A DNA stretch of 64,000 bases. Origin: Tatumella terrea. GTDB taxonomy: Bacteria > Pseudomonadota > Gammaproteobacteria > Enterobacterales > Enterobacteriaceae. A program made the position numbers and the translations under genes. This document shows, piece by piece, positions 16,888-26,358 of this stretch (position 1 is the stretch's first letter; every line of letters begins with the position of its first letter). The notes under the pieces are model-generated. The model had not been told where the DNA came from. It saw only the letters and a list, made by a program, of their open reading frames with translations, and searched no databases. Location: the NCBI RefSeq assembly GCF_039523755.1, contig NZ_BAAAFX010000013.1, positions 186,001-250,000 of the forward strand. Direction: 5' to 3'.

Positions 16888-18027
16888 ATGAAAAATACCG
16901 CAATTAAACTGACGGTCGCTGCAACCCTGGTGGGGTTGCTGAGCGGCTGTACCATGATCCCCGGCCAGGGCCTGAATAGCCTGCGCAAAAATGTGGTGGA
17001 ACTGCCGGACAGCGATTACGACTGGGATAAACTGGTGAATGTTTACCCGATGACTCCGGATCTGATTGATCAGCAGCGTCCGGCACCGGTACTGGCGCAG
17101 CCTAATCCGCAACTGGATAGCCTGCTTAGCAGCTATCAGTACCGTATCGGGCCGGGTGATGTACTGATGATCACCGTCTATGACCATCCGGAGCTGACCA
17201 ACCCGGCAGGTACCTACCGCAGTGCCAGCGATACCGGTAACTGGGTCGGAGCCGACGGCAATATATTTTATCCTTATATTGGCAAAGTGCAGGTTGCGGG
17301 AAGAACACTGGATGAGGTTCGTGCTGAGATAGCCCGCCGTCTGTCCACCTATATCGAGAGCCCGCAGGTGGATGTTGCGGTCGCCGCCTTCAGATCCCAG
17401 AAAGCCTATGTGACCGGTGAAGTTAATAAATCCGGTCAGCAGCCTATTACCAACGTGCCGTTAACGGTGATGGATGCGATTAATGCCGCCGGCGGACTTT
17501 CTGCCGATGCCGACTGGCGTCATGTGGTACTGACCCATAACGGTAAAGATCAGATTATTTCTCTGCAGGCTCTGATGCAGAAAGGTGATTTGATGGAGAA
17601 CCACCTGCTGTATCCTGGCGATATCCTATTTGTACCGCGTAATGATGACCAGAAAGTGTTTGTGATGGGCGAAGTCGGTCAGCAGAGCACCCTGAAAATG
17701 GATCGCAGTGGTATGACCCTGGCTGAAGCATTGGGTAATGCCCAGGGGATTAATCAGCAGTATGCCGATGCCTCCGGGATTTTTGTTATCCGCCAGATCC
17801 CGAAAGATAAAGGCGGGCGTATTGCCAATATCTATCAGCTGAATGCGAAAGATGCTTCGACGATGGTGCTGTCTGCTGAGTTTCAGTTGCAGCCTTACGA
17901 TATCGTTTATGTTACTACTGCCCCGGTGGTTCGCTGGAACCGTGTGATTTCCCAGCTGGTACCGACCATTACCGGAGTACATGACCTGACAGAAGCTGCT
18001 CATTACATCAAAACGTGGCCAAATTAA
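16888..18027 (+). CDS. wza: Outer-membrane polysaccharide export lipoprotein Wza
   Basis: Octameric outer-membrane channel for polymer export. The lipoprotein signal ends in the lipobox 'LLSGC' at about residue 21. The export domain ('YQYRIGPGDVLMITVYDHPELTNPAGTYRSASDTGNWVG') and SLBB-type repeats follow ('FRSQKAYVTGEVNKSGQQPITNVPLTVMDAINAAGGL'; 'KVFVMGEVGQQSTLKM'). The C-terminal helix region 'VVRWNRVISQLVPTITGVHDL' forms the membrane pore. I chose the ATG at 16888; length 379 equals E. coli Wza. The stop overlaps the wzb start (TAATG). Confidence 0.95.
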   Translation: MKNTAIKLTVAATLVGLLSGCTMIPGQGLNSLRKNVVELPDSDYDWDKLVNVYPMTPDLIDQQRPAPVLAQPNPQLDSLLSSYQYRIGPGDVLMITVYDHPELTNPAGTYRSASDTGNWVGADGNIFYPYIGKVQVAGRTLDEVRAEIARRLSTYIESPQVDVAVAAFRSQKAYVTGEVNKSGQQPITNVPLTVMDAINAAGGLSADADWRHVVLTHNGKDQIISLQALMQKGDLMENHLLYPGDILFVPRNDDQKVFVMGEVGQQSTLKMDRSGMTLAEALGNAQGINQQYADASGIFVIRQIPKDKGGRIANIYQLNAKDASTMVLSAEFQLQPYDIVYVTTAPVVRWNRVISQLVPTITGVHDLTEAAHYIKTWPN

Positions 18028-18461
18028 TGTTTAATTCAATTTTAGTGGTATGTACCGGCAATATCTGCCGTTCGCCTATTGGCGAACGCTTGCTTCGCCG
18101 TGCTCTGCCGGGGAAAAAAATAGACTCGGCAGGGGTCGGGGCGCTGGTGGATCATGCAGCCGATGCCTCGGCCATTGCGGTCTCGGAGAACCATGGGCTT
18201 TCCCTGGATGACCATAAAGGCCAGCAGTTTACCGGTAAGCTGGGCCGTCAGTATGACCTGATCCTGGTAATGGAAAAACACCATATTGAGCAGGTGACGA
18301 AAATTGCCCCGGAAGCCCGGGGTAAGACACTGCTGTTCGGCCACTGGCTCGGAAATAAAGAAATCCCGGACCCGTACCGTCAAAGTATGGAAGCGTTTGA
18401 ATTTGTGTATCAGCTGCTGGACCAGTCCGCCACGGAATGGACCCGGAAGCTGGGCGGTTAA
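18027..18461 (+). CDS. wzb: Low-molecular-weight protein-tyrosine phosphatase Wzb
   Basis: Cytosolic phosphatase that dephosphorylates the Wzc tyrosine kinase, so that cycling of Wzc drives polymerisation. The active-site loop is 'VVCTGNICRSPIGERLL' (Cys-X5-Arg) near the N-terminus, and the catalytic aspartate lies in 'IPDPYRQSMEAFEFVY'. The 144-residue length is typical. The start is the ATG overlapping the wza stop; it begins 'MFNSILVVC', as in E. coli Wzb ('MFNNILVVC'). Confidence 0.95.
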   Translation: MFNSILVVCTGNICRSPIGERLLRRALPGKKIDSAGVGALVDHAADASAIAVSENHGLSLDDHKGQQFTGKLGRQYDLILVMEKHHIEQVTKIAPEARGKTLLFGHWLGNKEIPDPYRQSMEAFEFVYQLLDQSATEWTRKLGG

Positions 18462-18478
18462 CTTTAGGAAGTAAATGC

Positions 18479-20644
18479 ATGTCTCCTTCTTTAACAAATA
18501 AGCCGGCTTCGCCGGATAGCGATGAAATCGATCTGGGTCGCCTGGTAGGCGAGCTGATTGATCACCGTAAACTGATTATCGGTATTACCGCACTGTTTAC
18601 TGTGTTGGCAATTCTTTATGCTTTATTTGCTACCCCGATCTACGAGGCTGATGCACTGGTCCAGGTAGAACAGAAACAAGGTAATGCTTTACTAAGCAGC
18701 CTGAGCCAGATGCTACCTGACACTCAGCCTCAGTCTGCTCCTGAAATAGCATTATTACAGTCGCGCATGATACTTGGTAAAACTGTCGATGACCTGAACT
18801 TACAGGCTCAGGTCACGCAAAAATACTTTCCAATTTTTGGAAGAGGATGGTCAAGATTAATTGGAGATAAGCCCGGAAGCATATCTGTAGGAAGGATTTA
18901 TTTAGGGCAGCAAAATGGTAAAGAACCTTTACTAAACTTAACTGTTAATGACAGAGGAACATATCATTTATCGGGTCAGGGTTATAACCTTGATGGTAAA
19001 GTAGGTGAGTTATTGAGTGCCAAGGGATTATCACTTCTTATTAATGATATCCAAGCCAAGCCTGGTACCCAATTTACCATCAAATATATTACTTGGCTTG
19101 ATGCTATTAGTGATTTAAGAAAGTCATTTATAGCTGTAGACCAGGGTAAGGATAGTGGCATGCTGAACCTTACTCTAACAGGAAGCGATCCAACTTTGAT
19201 CCAGGAGACCCTCCACAGTATTGGTGACAATTATCTGGCACAAAATGTCGATTTACAGGCTGCACAGGACAGTAAAAGTCTGCAGTTTTTGAATCAACAG
19301 TTGCCTAAAGTACGAGCACAACTCGATAGTGCTGAAGATAAACTGAGTGCTTACCGTAAGCGAAGCGACTCAGTTGATTTAAATATGCAGACTCAATCCG
19401 CATTAAACCAGATTGTTAATGTGGATAATCAGCTGAACGAACTGACCTTCCGCGAAGCGGAAATTTCTCAGTTGTATACGAAAGATCACCCAACCTACAA
19501 AGCCTTGCTGGAAAAAAGAGCGACTCTGGAAAAAGAGAAGGCCCGTTTAAGCCAGCAGGTTTCAAAAATGCCAGGTGCCCAGCAGCAGGTATTACAACTG
19601 AGCCGGGATGTGGAATCAAATCGTGCAGTATATATGCAGTTACTTAATCGACAGCAGGAACTCGATATTGCCAAAAATAGTGCCATCGGTAATGTGCGTA
19701 TTGTTGATGATGCAGTGACTCAGCCTAAACCAGTTAAACCACAAAAAGTATTGATTGTACTTATCGGAGGGGTACTAGGTGGTTTTATTTCAGTGGGACT
19801 TGTTTTATTAAGGGTATTCCTGCGTCGTGGAATCGAATCACCAGAGCAACTGGAAGAGATGGGTATTAACGTTTACGCCAGTGTTCCGGTTTCTGAGTGG
19901 ATGGCACGTCAAAATCCTAAACGTTCTCTGAAAGTTAAAGGTAAGAAGCAGGAAAATACCAGTTTCCTGTCAGTGGATAACCCCGCCGATCTCGCAATCG
20001 AAGCGATACGTAGCCTGCGTACCAGCCTGCATTTTGCGATGATGGAAGCGGGTAACAATGTACTAATGATTTCCGGTGCCAGCCCGAATGCCGGTAAAAC
20101 TTTCGTCACCACCAACCTGGCGGCTGTGATCGCCCAGAGTGGTCAGAAAGTATTATTTATCGATGCAGATATGCGTAAGGGATATGCACATCAGATCTTC
20201 CACCATAGTACTGAACATGGCTTGTCGGATATTCTTTCCGGAAAATCAACGGTAGAGCAGGGGATCAAACCGGTAGCTACTGCCGGCTTTGATTTTATCT
20301 CGCGGGGTGCTAACCCGCCGAATCCGGCAGAACTGCTGATGCACTCACGCTTCCAGCAACTGATGGAATGGGCAAGTCAGAACTATGACCTGGTACTGGT
20401 AGATACCCCGCCAATCCTGGCGGTAACCGATGCCGCCATTATCGGCCGCTATGCCGGTACTACCCTGCTGGTGGCCCGCTTCGAGCAGAATACCGCGAAA
20501 GAGATGGAAGTCAGTGTGAGACGTTTCGAGCAAAGCGGGATTGATATTAAAGGCTGTATTCTGAACGGTGTGATCAAAAAGGCCAGCAGCTATTATGGCT
20601 ACGGCTACAGCCATTACGGCTATTCTTACGAAAATAATAAGTAG
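18479..20644 (+). CDS. wzc: Polysaccharide co-polymerase / tyrosine autokinase Wzc
   Basis: Inner-membrane PCP-2a protein controlling chain length and export with Wza. The 721-residue product shows an N-terminal Wzz domain with a first membrane helix ('LIIGITALFTVLAILYALFATPIY'), a long periplasmic coiled-coil region, a second helix ('VLIVLIGGVLGGFISVGLVLLRVFL'), and a cytosolic BY-kinase domain with Walker A ('GASPNAGKTFVTTN'), Walker A' ('LFIDADMRKG') and Walker B ('LVLVDTPP'). The C-terminus is a tyrosine cluster ('SYYGYGYSHYGYSYENN'), the substrate of autophosphorylation. The start follows TTAGGAAG. A terminator lies directly downstream. Confidence 0.95.
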   Translation: MSPSLTNKPASPDSDEIDLGRLVGELIDHRKLIIGITALFTVLAILYALFATPIYEADALVQVEQKQGNALLSSLSQMLPDTQPQSAPEIALLQSRMILGKTVDDLNLQAQVTQKYFPIFGRGWSRLIGDKPGSISVGRIYLGQQNGKEPLLNLTVNDRGTYHLSGQGYNLDGKVGELLSAKGLSLLINDIQAKPGTQFTIKYITWLDAISDLRKSFIAVDQGKDSGMLNLTLTGSDPTLIQETLHSIGDNYLAQNVDLQAAQDSKSLQFLNQQLPKVRAQLDSAEDKLSAYRKRSDSVDLNMQTQSALNQIVNVDNQLNELTFREAEISQLYTKDHPTYKALLEKRATLEKEKARLSQQVSKMPGAQQQVLQLSRDVESNRAVYMQLLNRQQELDIAKNSAIGNVRIVDDAVTQPKPVKPQKVLIVLIGGVLGGFISVGLVLLRVFLRRGIESPEQLEEMGINVYASVPVSEWMARQNPKRSLKVKGKKQENTSFLSVDNPADLAIEAIRSLRTSLHFAMMEAGNNVLMISGASPNAGKTFVTTNLAAVIAQSGQKVLFIDADMRKGYAHQIFHHSTEHGLSDILSGKSTVEQGIKPVATAGFDFISRGANPPNPAELLMHSRFQQLMEWASQNYDLVLVDTPPILAVTDAAIIGRYAGTTLLVARFEQNTAKEMEVSVRRFEQSGIDIKGCILNGVIKKASSYYGYGYSHYGYSYENNK

Positions 20645-20649
20645 TAGTA

Positions 20650-20678
20650 ACAGCCCGCTCTGCGGGCTGTTTCTTATA
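20650..20678 (+). terminator. Intra-cluster terminator after wzc
   Basis: A perfect 9-bp stem, ACAGCCCGC-TCT-GCGGGCTGT, followed by TTCTT, five bases after the wzc stop. A stem-loop at the same place is known in the E. coli group 1 capsule cluster, where it lowers downstream transcription unless RfaH is present. Here it would separate export genes from repeat-unit assembly genes. Confidence 0.85.
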
Positions 20679-20765
20679 TAAGAGAACCTATTCTTTTCTT
20701 TTAGCTAAGTTCTTTACCCCGCCCCTTTTTATCACCCCCGGTTACGGGATACTGGTGAGGAAACC

Positions 20766-22196
20766 ATGACGCGCGTAACACGTAATTTTTGGGTCAGTGT
20801 CATGCTGATCCTGTCAGATTTTATAGGATTTACTCTGGCGATATATATTGCCAAGGGAATACTGCAACTTACCCTGAGCCATTTTCCGCAACGTATTCCG
20901 GAAGGCCCTACCGAGGGCTGGATTAATCTGCACTGGGGACTGGCGGTATGCTGTATTGGCTGGTTTGCCTTTCGTCTGCGTCATTATTTTTATCGTAAAA
21001 CCTTCTGGTTTGAACTGAAAGAGATCCTGCGTACCCTGATTATTTTTGCAATTTTTGAAATTGCGATTGTTGCCTTTGCAAAATGGTATTTTTCACGTTA
21101 TCTGTGGGTATTGACCTGGATACTGATCCTTATTATGGTGCCGGCATTACGGATGCTGACCAAAAAACTGCTGAACAGAGCCGGGCTCTGGCAGCGGGAT
21201 ACTATGATTATCGGTAGCGGCAAAAATGCTATTGATGCCTGGCAGGCTATATCGAGTGAGACTAATCTGGGGCTGCGGGTGACCGCGTTTATTAACAGCG
21301 ACCCGGGCCTGACTGAAAAGAATGAACTGCATGGGATACCTCTGCTACACCATAAAAGTGACTGGCTGGGCGATGCGGTAGATAAACGAATGCAGTTTAT
21401 TGTTGCCGTCGAAAACCATCAGAGTAAGTTACGAAACACCTGGCTGCGTGATCTTATGATTAAAGGCTATCGCTATGTTTCTGTGATCCCCACATTACGT
21501 GGTATGCCACTGGACAGTACGGATATGTCTTTTATCTTCAGCCACGAAGTGATGATCTTCCGTGTGCATCAGAACCTGGCAAAATGGTCCTCCCGTTTTG
21601 TGAAGCGTGCTTTTGATATCACTGCATCGCTGGCGATTATTGTGCTGTTATCACCATTACTGCTCTATATCCGCAGTAAAGTAAAAAAAGATGGCGGTCC
21701 GGCTATTTATGGCCATGAACGCATCGGGAAGCACGGTAAAACCTTTAAGTGTCTGAAGTTCCGATCGATGGCAGTTAACTCAAAAGAGCTGCTTGAACAA
21801 TTACTGGCTTCAGATCCGGAAGCAAAAGCTGAATGGGACGCGACCTTTAAACTGAAAAATGATCCACGTATTACCCGTATCGGTAATTTACTACGCCGTA
21901 CCAGTATGGATGAGTTACCTCAGTTGTTTAACGTACTGAAAGGTGAAATGAGTCTGGTCGGCCCGCGACCGATTATTCAGGCCGAGCTGGAACGCTATCA
22001 TGACCAGGTCGATTACTATCTGATGAGTAAACCAGGTATGACCGGGCTCTGGCAGGTAAGCGGGCGTAGCGATGTCGATTATGAAACTCGTGTTTACTTT
22101 GATGCCTGGTATGTTAAAAACTGGTCCATGTGGAATGATATAGTGATACTATTCAAAACAGTGGGTGTTGTATTTAAGCGTGATGGCGCATACTAG
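20766..22196 (+). CDS. WbaP/AmsG-type undecaprenyl-phosphate sugar-1-P transferase
   Basis: Initiating enzyme of the EPS repeat unit: transfers a hexose-1-phosphate, usually galactose, from its UDP-sugar to undecaprenyl phosphate. Five membrane helices lie in the first half, then a CoA-binding-like linker ('MIIGSGKNAIDAW'), then the PHPT catalytic part with a re-entrant helix ('FDITASLAIIVLLSPLLLYI'), 'KFRSMAVNS', 'DPRITRIGNLLRRTSMDELPQLFNVLKGEMSLVGPRP' and 'KPGMTGLWQVSGRSDVDYETR'. The 476-residue length fits WbaP/AmsG. The sugar is inferred from family, not visible. Confidence 0.88.
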   Translation: MTRVTRNFWVSVMLILSDFIGFTLAIYIAKGILQLTLSHFPQRIPEGPTEGWINLHWGLAVCCIGWFAFRLRHYFYRKTFWFELKEILRTLIIFAIFEIAIVAFAKWYFSRYLWVLTWILILIMVPALRMLTKKLLNRAGLWQRDTMIIGSGKNAIDAWQAISSETNLGLRVTAFINSDPGLTEKNELHGIPLLHHKSDWLGDAVDKRMQFIVAVENHQSKLRNTWLRDLMIKGYRYVSVIPTLRGMPLDSTDMSFIFSHEVMIFRVHQNLAKWSSRFVKRAFDITASLAIIVLLSPLLLYIRSKVKKDGGPAIYGHERIGKHGKTFKCLKFRSMAVNSKELLEQLLASDPEAKAEWDATFKLKNDPRITRIGNLLRRTSMDELPQLFNVLKGEMSLVGPRPIIQAELERYHDQVDYYLMSKPGMTGLWQVSGRSDVDYETRVYFDAWYVKNWSMWNDIVILFKTVGVVFKRDGAY

Positions 22197-22212
22197 ACAT
22201 ATCCGGTATATT

Positions 22213-23430
22213 ATGATTAAAAAACAAAAAATTTTACAATTCTCAGGAATTCTAGCTCTTTTACTATTTTCGTTTTTATTCTTACCGTATGTAACAGTAA
22301 TTGTAGCTCTAAGCTTTAGTGTAATTTTTTTTCTACTGCCTAATAAAGTTTATATAAATGAGAAGATAATAATATTTCTTTTCTTTGTAGTTATGTTTTT
22401 AGTTAGTGATCTTTTCATTGCAACTAAAACCCTAAATCCATTCATGAATGATAAAGTCAACTATTGGATCTACATGAAGAGGTTTTATGGTACAGGTTGG
22501 TATGATTGGATTGTGAATTATAAAGGGTATGATATTTTCTCATACTTTATGTTTAAATTATCGTCAGATTTATTTGGTTATGATAATTTGGCATTTTCAT
22601 TTTTTTATTTTGTGAGTTTCGCCTTTATTTTTATAGGAGGATATAGATTAATAGGTAAGCCAATTGTATTAGCGATGTTCATGTTTATTCCTCAGTATAA
22701 TTATGAGGGTTTGTACGGGAATCTTCTTAGGCAAAGCTTGGCACTGTCAATATTTATTTTTGCTCTTTCTAATAAGTCACTCTATAAAAGAGTACTGTTT
22801 GGGTTTTTGGCGTTCCTCTCCCACTTCTCGTATCTTATTTATATTCCATTACTTTATTTTTTTAAAAAGATAAAAACAATAAGAACACATACTTGTTTTG
22901 TTATCTATCTTCTATCATATTTGATTGGTGGATTTGTTTTTCCCGTATTTATGAGCTATCTTGGAGGGCTGAATACATTTTTTCTTTCGAGAGTAGACGC
23001 TTATGATGCTGGAGTATTTGGTAATGATATACACAGGAAAATATTTGTCACCTCAATTTTTTGTATTGCCATTGAAGTGTTAAATTTATTCAAAAACAAG
23101 CTCTTAAAGGAAGGGATTGACGTACTTGATAAGATAAGAAATTGTGCCATTTATACAATATGTATTTTCTTGTTGACGATTTCCTTCCAGGAAGTAGCCA
23201 ATCGTTATTCAGTAAATATTATGGCTTTCTTTATGTTATATGTTTCATTCTATGCATTTCACCTTAAAGAACCTGTGTTGAGACTCGCTTCATTATATTT
23301 GATGGCAGCAGGATCTATAGTGGTTTATTTTTATATAAATGATGTAGGTGTGCAGTTTTTTTACTTCGGTGATCTGAAGTCATTAACAACTGATAACATA
23401 ATCAATGTTTTCGAAAAGGTGTTTTTGTAA
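22213..23430 (+). CDS. wzy: EPS polymerase, Wzy/EpsG-like
   Basis: 405-residue polytopic membrane protein with about ten hydrophobic helices. The segment 'FMFIPQYNYEGLYGNLLRQSLALSIFIFALS' resembles the 'RQxxAxxxxxxA' signature of EpsG/Wzy polymerases, and the acidic/aromatic motif 'WYDWIVNYKGYDIFSYFMFKL' is typical of the EpsG family. The role, polymerising undecaprenyl-linked repeat units at the periplasmic face, is assigned from topology, weak motifs and position. I used the ATG at 22213. From here the sequence becomes A+T-rich with rare-codon use unlike the flanking genes, a sign of horizontal acquisition. Confidence 0.75.
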   Translation: MIKKQKILQFSGILALLLFSFLFLPYVTVIVALSFSVIFFLLPNKVYINEKIIIFLFFVVMFLVSDLFIATKTLNPFMNDKVNYWIYMKRFYGTGWYDWIVNYKGYDIFSYFMFKLSSDLFGYDNLAFSFFYFVSFAFIFIGGYRLIGKPIVLAMFMFIPQYNYEGLYGNLLRQSLALSIFIFALSNKSLYKRVLFGFLAFLSHFSYLIYIPLLYFFKKIKTIRTHTCFVIYLLSYLIGGFVFPVFMSYLGGLNTFFLSRVDAYDAGVFGNDIHRKIFVTSIFCIAIEVLNLFKNKLLKEGIDVLDKIRNCAIYTICIFLLTISFQEVANRYSVNIMAFFMLYVSFYAFHLKEPVLRLASLYLMAAGSIVVYFYINDVGVQFFYFGDLKSLTTDNIINVFEKVFL

Positions 23431-23449
23431 ATCAGGAGGTTATTAAAAT

Positions 23450-24271
23450 ATGGAATATTCAGTATTGATGTCCTTGTATGTAAAAGAATCACCTCATCGA
23501 CTAGAATCATGTTTGAGAAGTTTATCACTACAGACGAGGATGAGCGATGATATAGTAATAGTTATCGATGGACCTATTACTAAAGAATTAGAAAATATAC
23601 TTCATAAATGGAAGGATTTGCTTCCGTTAAAAGTATATCCTCTTGAAAAAAATGTAGGGTTAGGTAATGCCTTAAATTATGGTATTCAGTATTGTAAAAA
23701 CAATATTGTTGCAAGAATGGATACGGATGATGTTTGTTTGCCTTGTAGGTTTGAAAAACAAATTTCATATCTGAGCGATAATTCAGATATAGCTATACTT
23801 GGTTCCCAAATAAACGAGATAAATCCTGAAACTCTTGAGAGAAGGGAAAAAATATTACCATTAAAAACCGATCATATTAAAATTTTTTCTAAAATAAAAA
23901 ATCCTTTTAACCATATGACTGTTGTGTTTAATAAAGATATTATAGAGCGAGCAGGAGGCTATAAGCACCACTTGTATATGGAAGATTATAATCTATGGTT
24001 GAGGGTTATAAGTAAGGGGTTTAGAGTTGAAAATATGCCTGACATCTTAGTGGATGCGAGCGTAGATGAAAGTACATTGGCAAAAAGGAAAGGGCTTCAG
24101 TATATAAAAAGTGAGCTTCAGTTATTCTCTTTAAAAAGAGAGTTGGGGATCACAACTGGACTGAATTCCTATTATATACTTTTTATGAGAGTAATAACCA
24201 GGGTTTTACCTAGTTGTATTTTGAAAAGGTTATATGTGATCGACCGTTCGAGAGGGAAAAATGGGAAATAA
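23450..24271 (+). CDS. Family 2 glycosyltransferase, AmsE-like
   Basis: 273-residue cytosolic GT-A enzyme. It opens 'YSVLMSLYVKESPHRLESCLRSLSLQT', has a DXD-type metal motif in 'NIVARMDTDDVCLPCRF', and 'NPFNHMTVVFNKDIIERAGGY' with 'MEDYNLWLRVI'. This pattern is close to AmsE of Erwinia amylovora and its relatives, which add a hexose to the amylovoran repeat unit. Donor and linkage cannot be read from the sequence. The start has AGGAGG upstream (ATCAGGAGG). It overlaps the next gene by 11 bases. Confidence 0.85.
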   Translation: MEYSVLMSLYVKESPHRLESCLRSLSLQTRMSDDIVIVIDGPITKELENILHKWKDLLPLKVYPLEKNVGLGNALNYGIQYCKNNIVARMDTDDVCLPCRFEKQISYLSDNSDIAILGSQINEINPETLERREKILPLKTDHIKIFSKIKNPFNHMTVVFNKDIIERAGGYKHHLYMEDYNLWLRVISKGFRVENMPDILVDASVDESTLAKRKGLQYIKSELQLFSLKRELGITTGLNSYYILFMRVITRVLPSCILKRLYVIDRSRGKNGK

Positions 24272-25370
24272 AAGGTTACTTATTGTTACATCTTATATAT
24301 CAGGTAATGGAGGTATTGAGAGAGTAATCCAGAAAATGGATTCAATTTTAAAAGATAAATTAAGTGATAAATTAGTATGTGAAATTTTATCACTCAGCGG
24401 AGGTGATTGTGTTGAAAAAGCTCGTAAGTGCTGGATATCAGGCACAGGAAATGAGAAATGGTTAAATGGATTAAATAGCACAAGAGTCCCCTTAGTTTCT
24501 AAATTTAAAATTGTGACGCTATTTATGCATAGTGTTGCCCTGCTCTTTAAGATATTATTTGGCGGATATTCATATGTATTATGTACAGGCCCTTTTCAAG
24601 TTTATTTATTGAAGAGAATAAAAGAAATATTTAGAAAGAAATATATTATTTATGCATGGCCACATTTTTCTCTGGATGCAGGTCACGGAAAAAATGAATT
24701 AATTAAGCACGCAGATTATTTTCTAGCAATTAGTAAAGATATAATTCCGCAATTTTCCGATTTGGGTGTTAACGAAAATAGAATAATATATTTCCCGAAT
24801 CCTTTTTATGACTTTTCTAATGAGATCGAGAATTACAAAAAGACAACTAATGATAGTGTGAATTTGGTGTATATTGGAAGATTATTATTCGAAGGGCAAA
24901 AAAGGGTAAAGGATTTATTAGAAGCCATATCTAAAACTATAAATCCTGTTAAGTTAACTATAATAGGTGATGGACAAGACTACAATAAAATAGTCGATTA
25001 TATAAAGGGAAAAAAATTAGAAAATAATGTAAAAATTATGAAAGGATGGCATGATAATCCATGGGAGAAAGTTGAAAATGTAGACTTTTTGATACTCACG
25101 TCTGCATATGAAGGATTACCAACTGTTTTAGGTGAAGCTCTATCAAGAGGTATTAAGGTTATCACCTCTGATTGTAAAACAGGGCCTAGAGACTTTGTAA
25201 CACCAGAAAACGGATATATATACCCAGTATCTGATATTTCAGCTTTATCAAAAATAATTGATTCATGTTATCAATCAGGTGATTATGATCGTTATTCAAT
25301 TTCTAAAACAATGTCAGAATTTTACCCTGATTCATACGTGCATAGAATTTGTGAAATGTTAAAATTATAA
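24261..25370 (+). CDS. Family 4 glycosyltransferase, AmsD-like
   Basis: 369-residue GT-B enzyme. The N-terminal domain opens 'LLIVTSYISGNGGIERVIQKM', with the glycine-rich loop of GT4 enzymes. The C-terminal domain holds 'VYIGRLLFEGQKRVKDLLEAI', 'LTIIGDGQDYNKIVDYI' and the nucleotide-sugar motif 'LTSAYEGLPTVLGEALSRGIKVITSDCKTGPRDF' (EX7E). It resembles amylovoran AmsD. It probably transfers a galactose or glucose to the lipid-linked acceptor in the cytoplasm; the specificity is unknown. It starts inside the end of the previous gene, so translation is probably coupled. Confidence 0.85.
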   Translation: MGNKRLLIVTSYISGNGGIERVIQKMDSILKDKLSDKLVCEILSLSGGDCVEKARKCWISGTGNEKWLNGLNSTRVPLVSKFKIVTLFMHSVALLFKILFGGYSYVLCTGPFQVYLLKRIKEIFRKKYIIYAWPHFSLDAGHGKNELIKHADYFLAISKDIIPQFSDLGVNENRIIYFPNPFYDFSNEIENYKKTTNDSVNLVYIGRLLFEGQKRVKDLLEAISKTINPVKLTIIGDGQDYNKIVDYIKGKKLENNVKIMKGWHDNPWEKVENVDFLILTSAYEGLPTVLGEALSRGIKVITSDCKTGPRDFVTPENGYIYPVSDISALSKIIDSCYQSGDYDRYSISKTMSEFYPDSYVHRICEMLKL

Positions 25371-25380
25371 GAGATAAAAG

Positions 25381-26358
25381 ATGCATACACCTTTATTTTC
25401 AATAATAATCCCCATGTATAATGCTGAATCCTCACTCGATAAGTGCATATCAAGTGCTTTAAGGCAAAATGTCTCGAAAGAAGTAATTGTTATTAACGAT
25501 GGGTCAACAGATAATACCAAAGAACTTTTAAAAAAATATGATGGTCTTGTCGAAGTAATCAATAATGATAATCATGGGGTTTCATATTCCAGGAATTTAG
25601 GAATTAAAACGGCTAGGGGAGAGTTTATTTGTTTTCTGGATTCAGATGATTTTCTCTCAGATAATAGTCTTGAGATCTATCAGGGTTTTATGAAATCTAA
25701 TGTTTGTATGGTTGTGGGAGCAAGCCAACATTATACTTATGACCTAAAAAAAATAACAGAAAAAAAAGGCTATAAAAAAAATGATGAATTTTTGGAATCT
25801 AGCCTTGCATTGAATAGATTGATTTATAAAGATAGAAAATTTGGTGTTTGTGATAAAGTTTTCAGAGTAGAAATTATAAAAAATAACGACATTCACTTCG
25901 AGAAAGGCCTTAGTAATTTTGAGGATTTTTGTTTTTTAACAGAATATTTAAAAAAGAGTTTTGGCAATGAGGTTGTTTTTACTAATGAAGTAGTATACAA
26001 CTATGTTGAGTCAAAGTTTTCTTTGACGAGATCTACTTTGAATATGAATCAACTTGCTTTCATGCCTTTTTTGAGCAGAATGGAGAGAACATTAGCAGAT
26101 AAAAATTTACCCTATTTTTATTATAATAATATGATTATTAGTATGGATTACATGTTAAGAGTAATGAATTGTGATTCGACGGCTGAAGATAAAAAAGCTT
26201 TGAAAGGATGTTATAAATCTCTCAACGGTTTTTATAAGGAAAATTTTTTCAAATATTTAAAGAAACCATTGCCAGGGTTCAAAAAAAATACACAGTTTTT
26301 TATTTTTTTATTATCACCACGGGTTTTTAATATTATTAAGGGGCGGGGTGATGATTGA
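25381..26358 (+). CDS. Family 2 glycosyltransferase
   Basis: 325-residue GT-A enzyme: 'FSIIIPMYNAESSLDKCISSALRQ', 'VINDGSTDNTKELL', 'NHGVSYSRNLGIKTARGEFICFLDSDDFLSDNSLE' (with the DSDD metal-binding motif) and 'FEDFCFLTEYLKKSFG'. It would extend the EPS repeat unit; donor and acceptor are unknown. The start is the ATG after AAGAGATAAAAG. The end overlaps wzx by 8 bases. A second enzyme of the same type lies at 27649; the two are alike in layout but clearly diverged. Confidence 0.85.
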   Translation: MHTPLFSIIIPMYNAESSLDKCISSALRQNVSKEVIVINDGSTDNTKELLKKYDGLVEVINNDNHGVSYSRNLGIKTARGEFICFLDSDDFLSDNSLEIYQGFMKSNVCMVVGASQHYTYDLKKITEKKGYKKNDEFLESSLALNRLIYKDRKFGVCDKVFRVEIIKNNDIHFEKGLSNFEDFCFLTEYLKKSFGNEVVFTNEVVYNYVESKFSLTRSTLNMNQLAFMPFLSRMERTLADKNLPYFYYNNMIISMDYMLRVMNCDSTAEDKKALKGCYKSLNGFYKENFFKYLKKPLPGFKKNTQFFIFLLSPRVFNIIKGRGDD

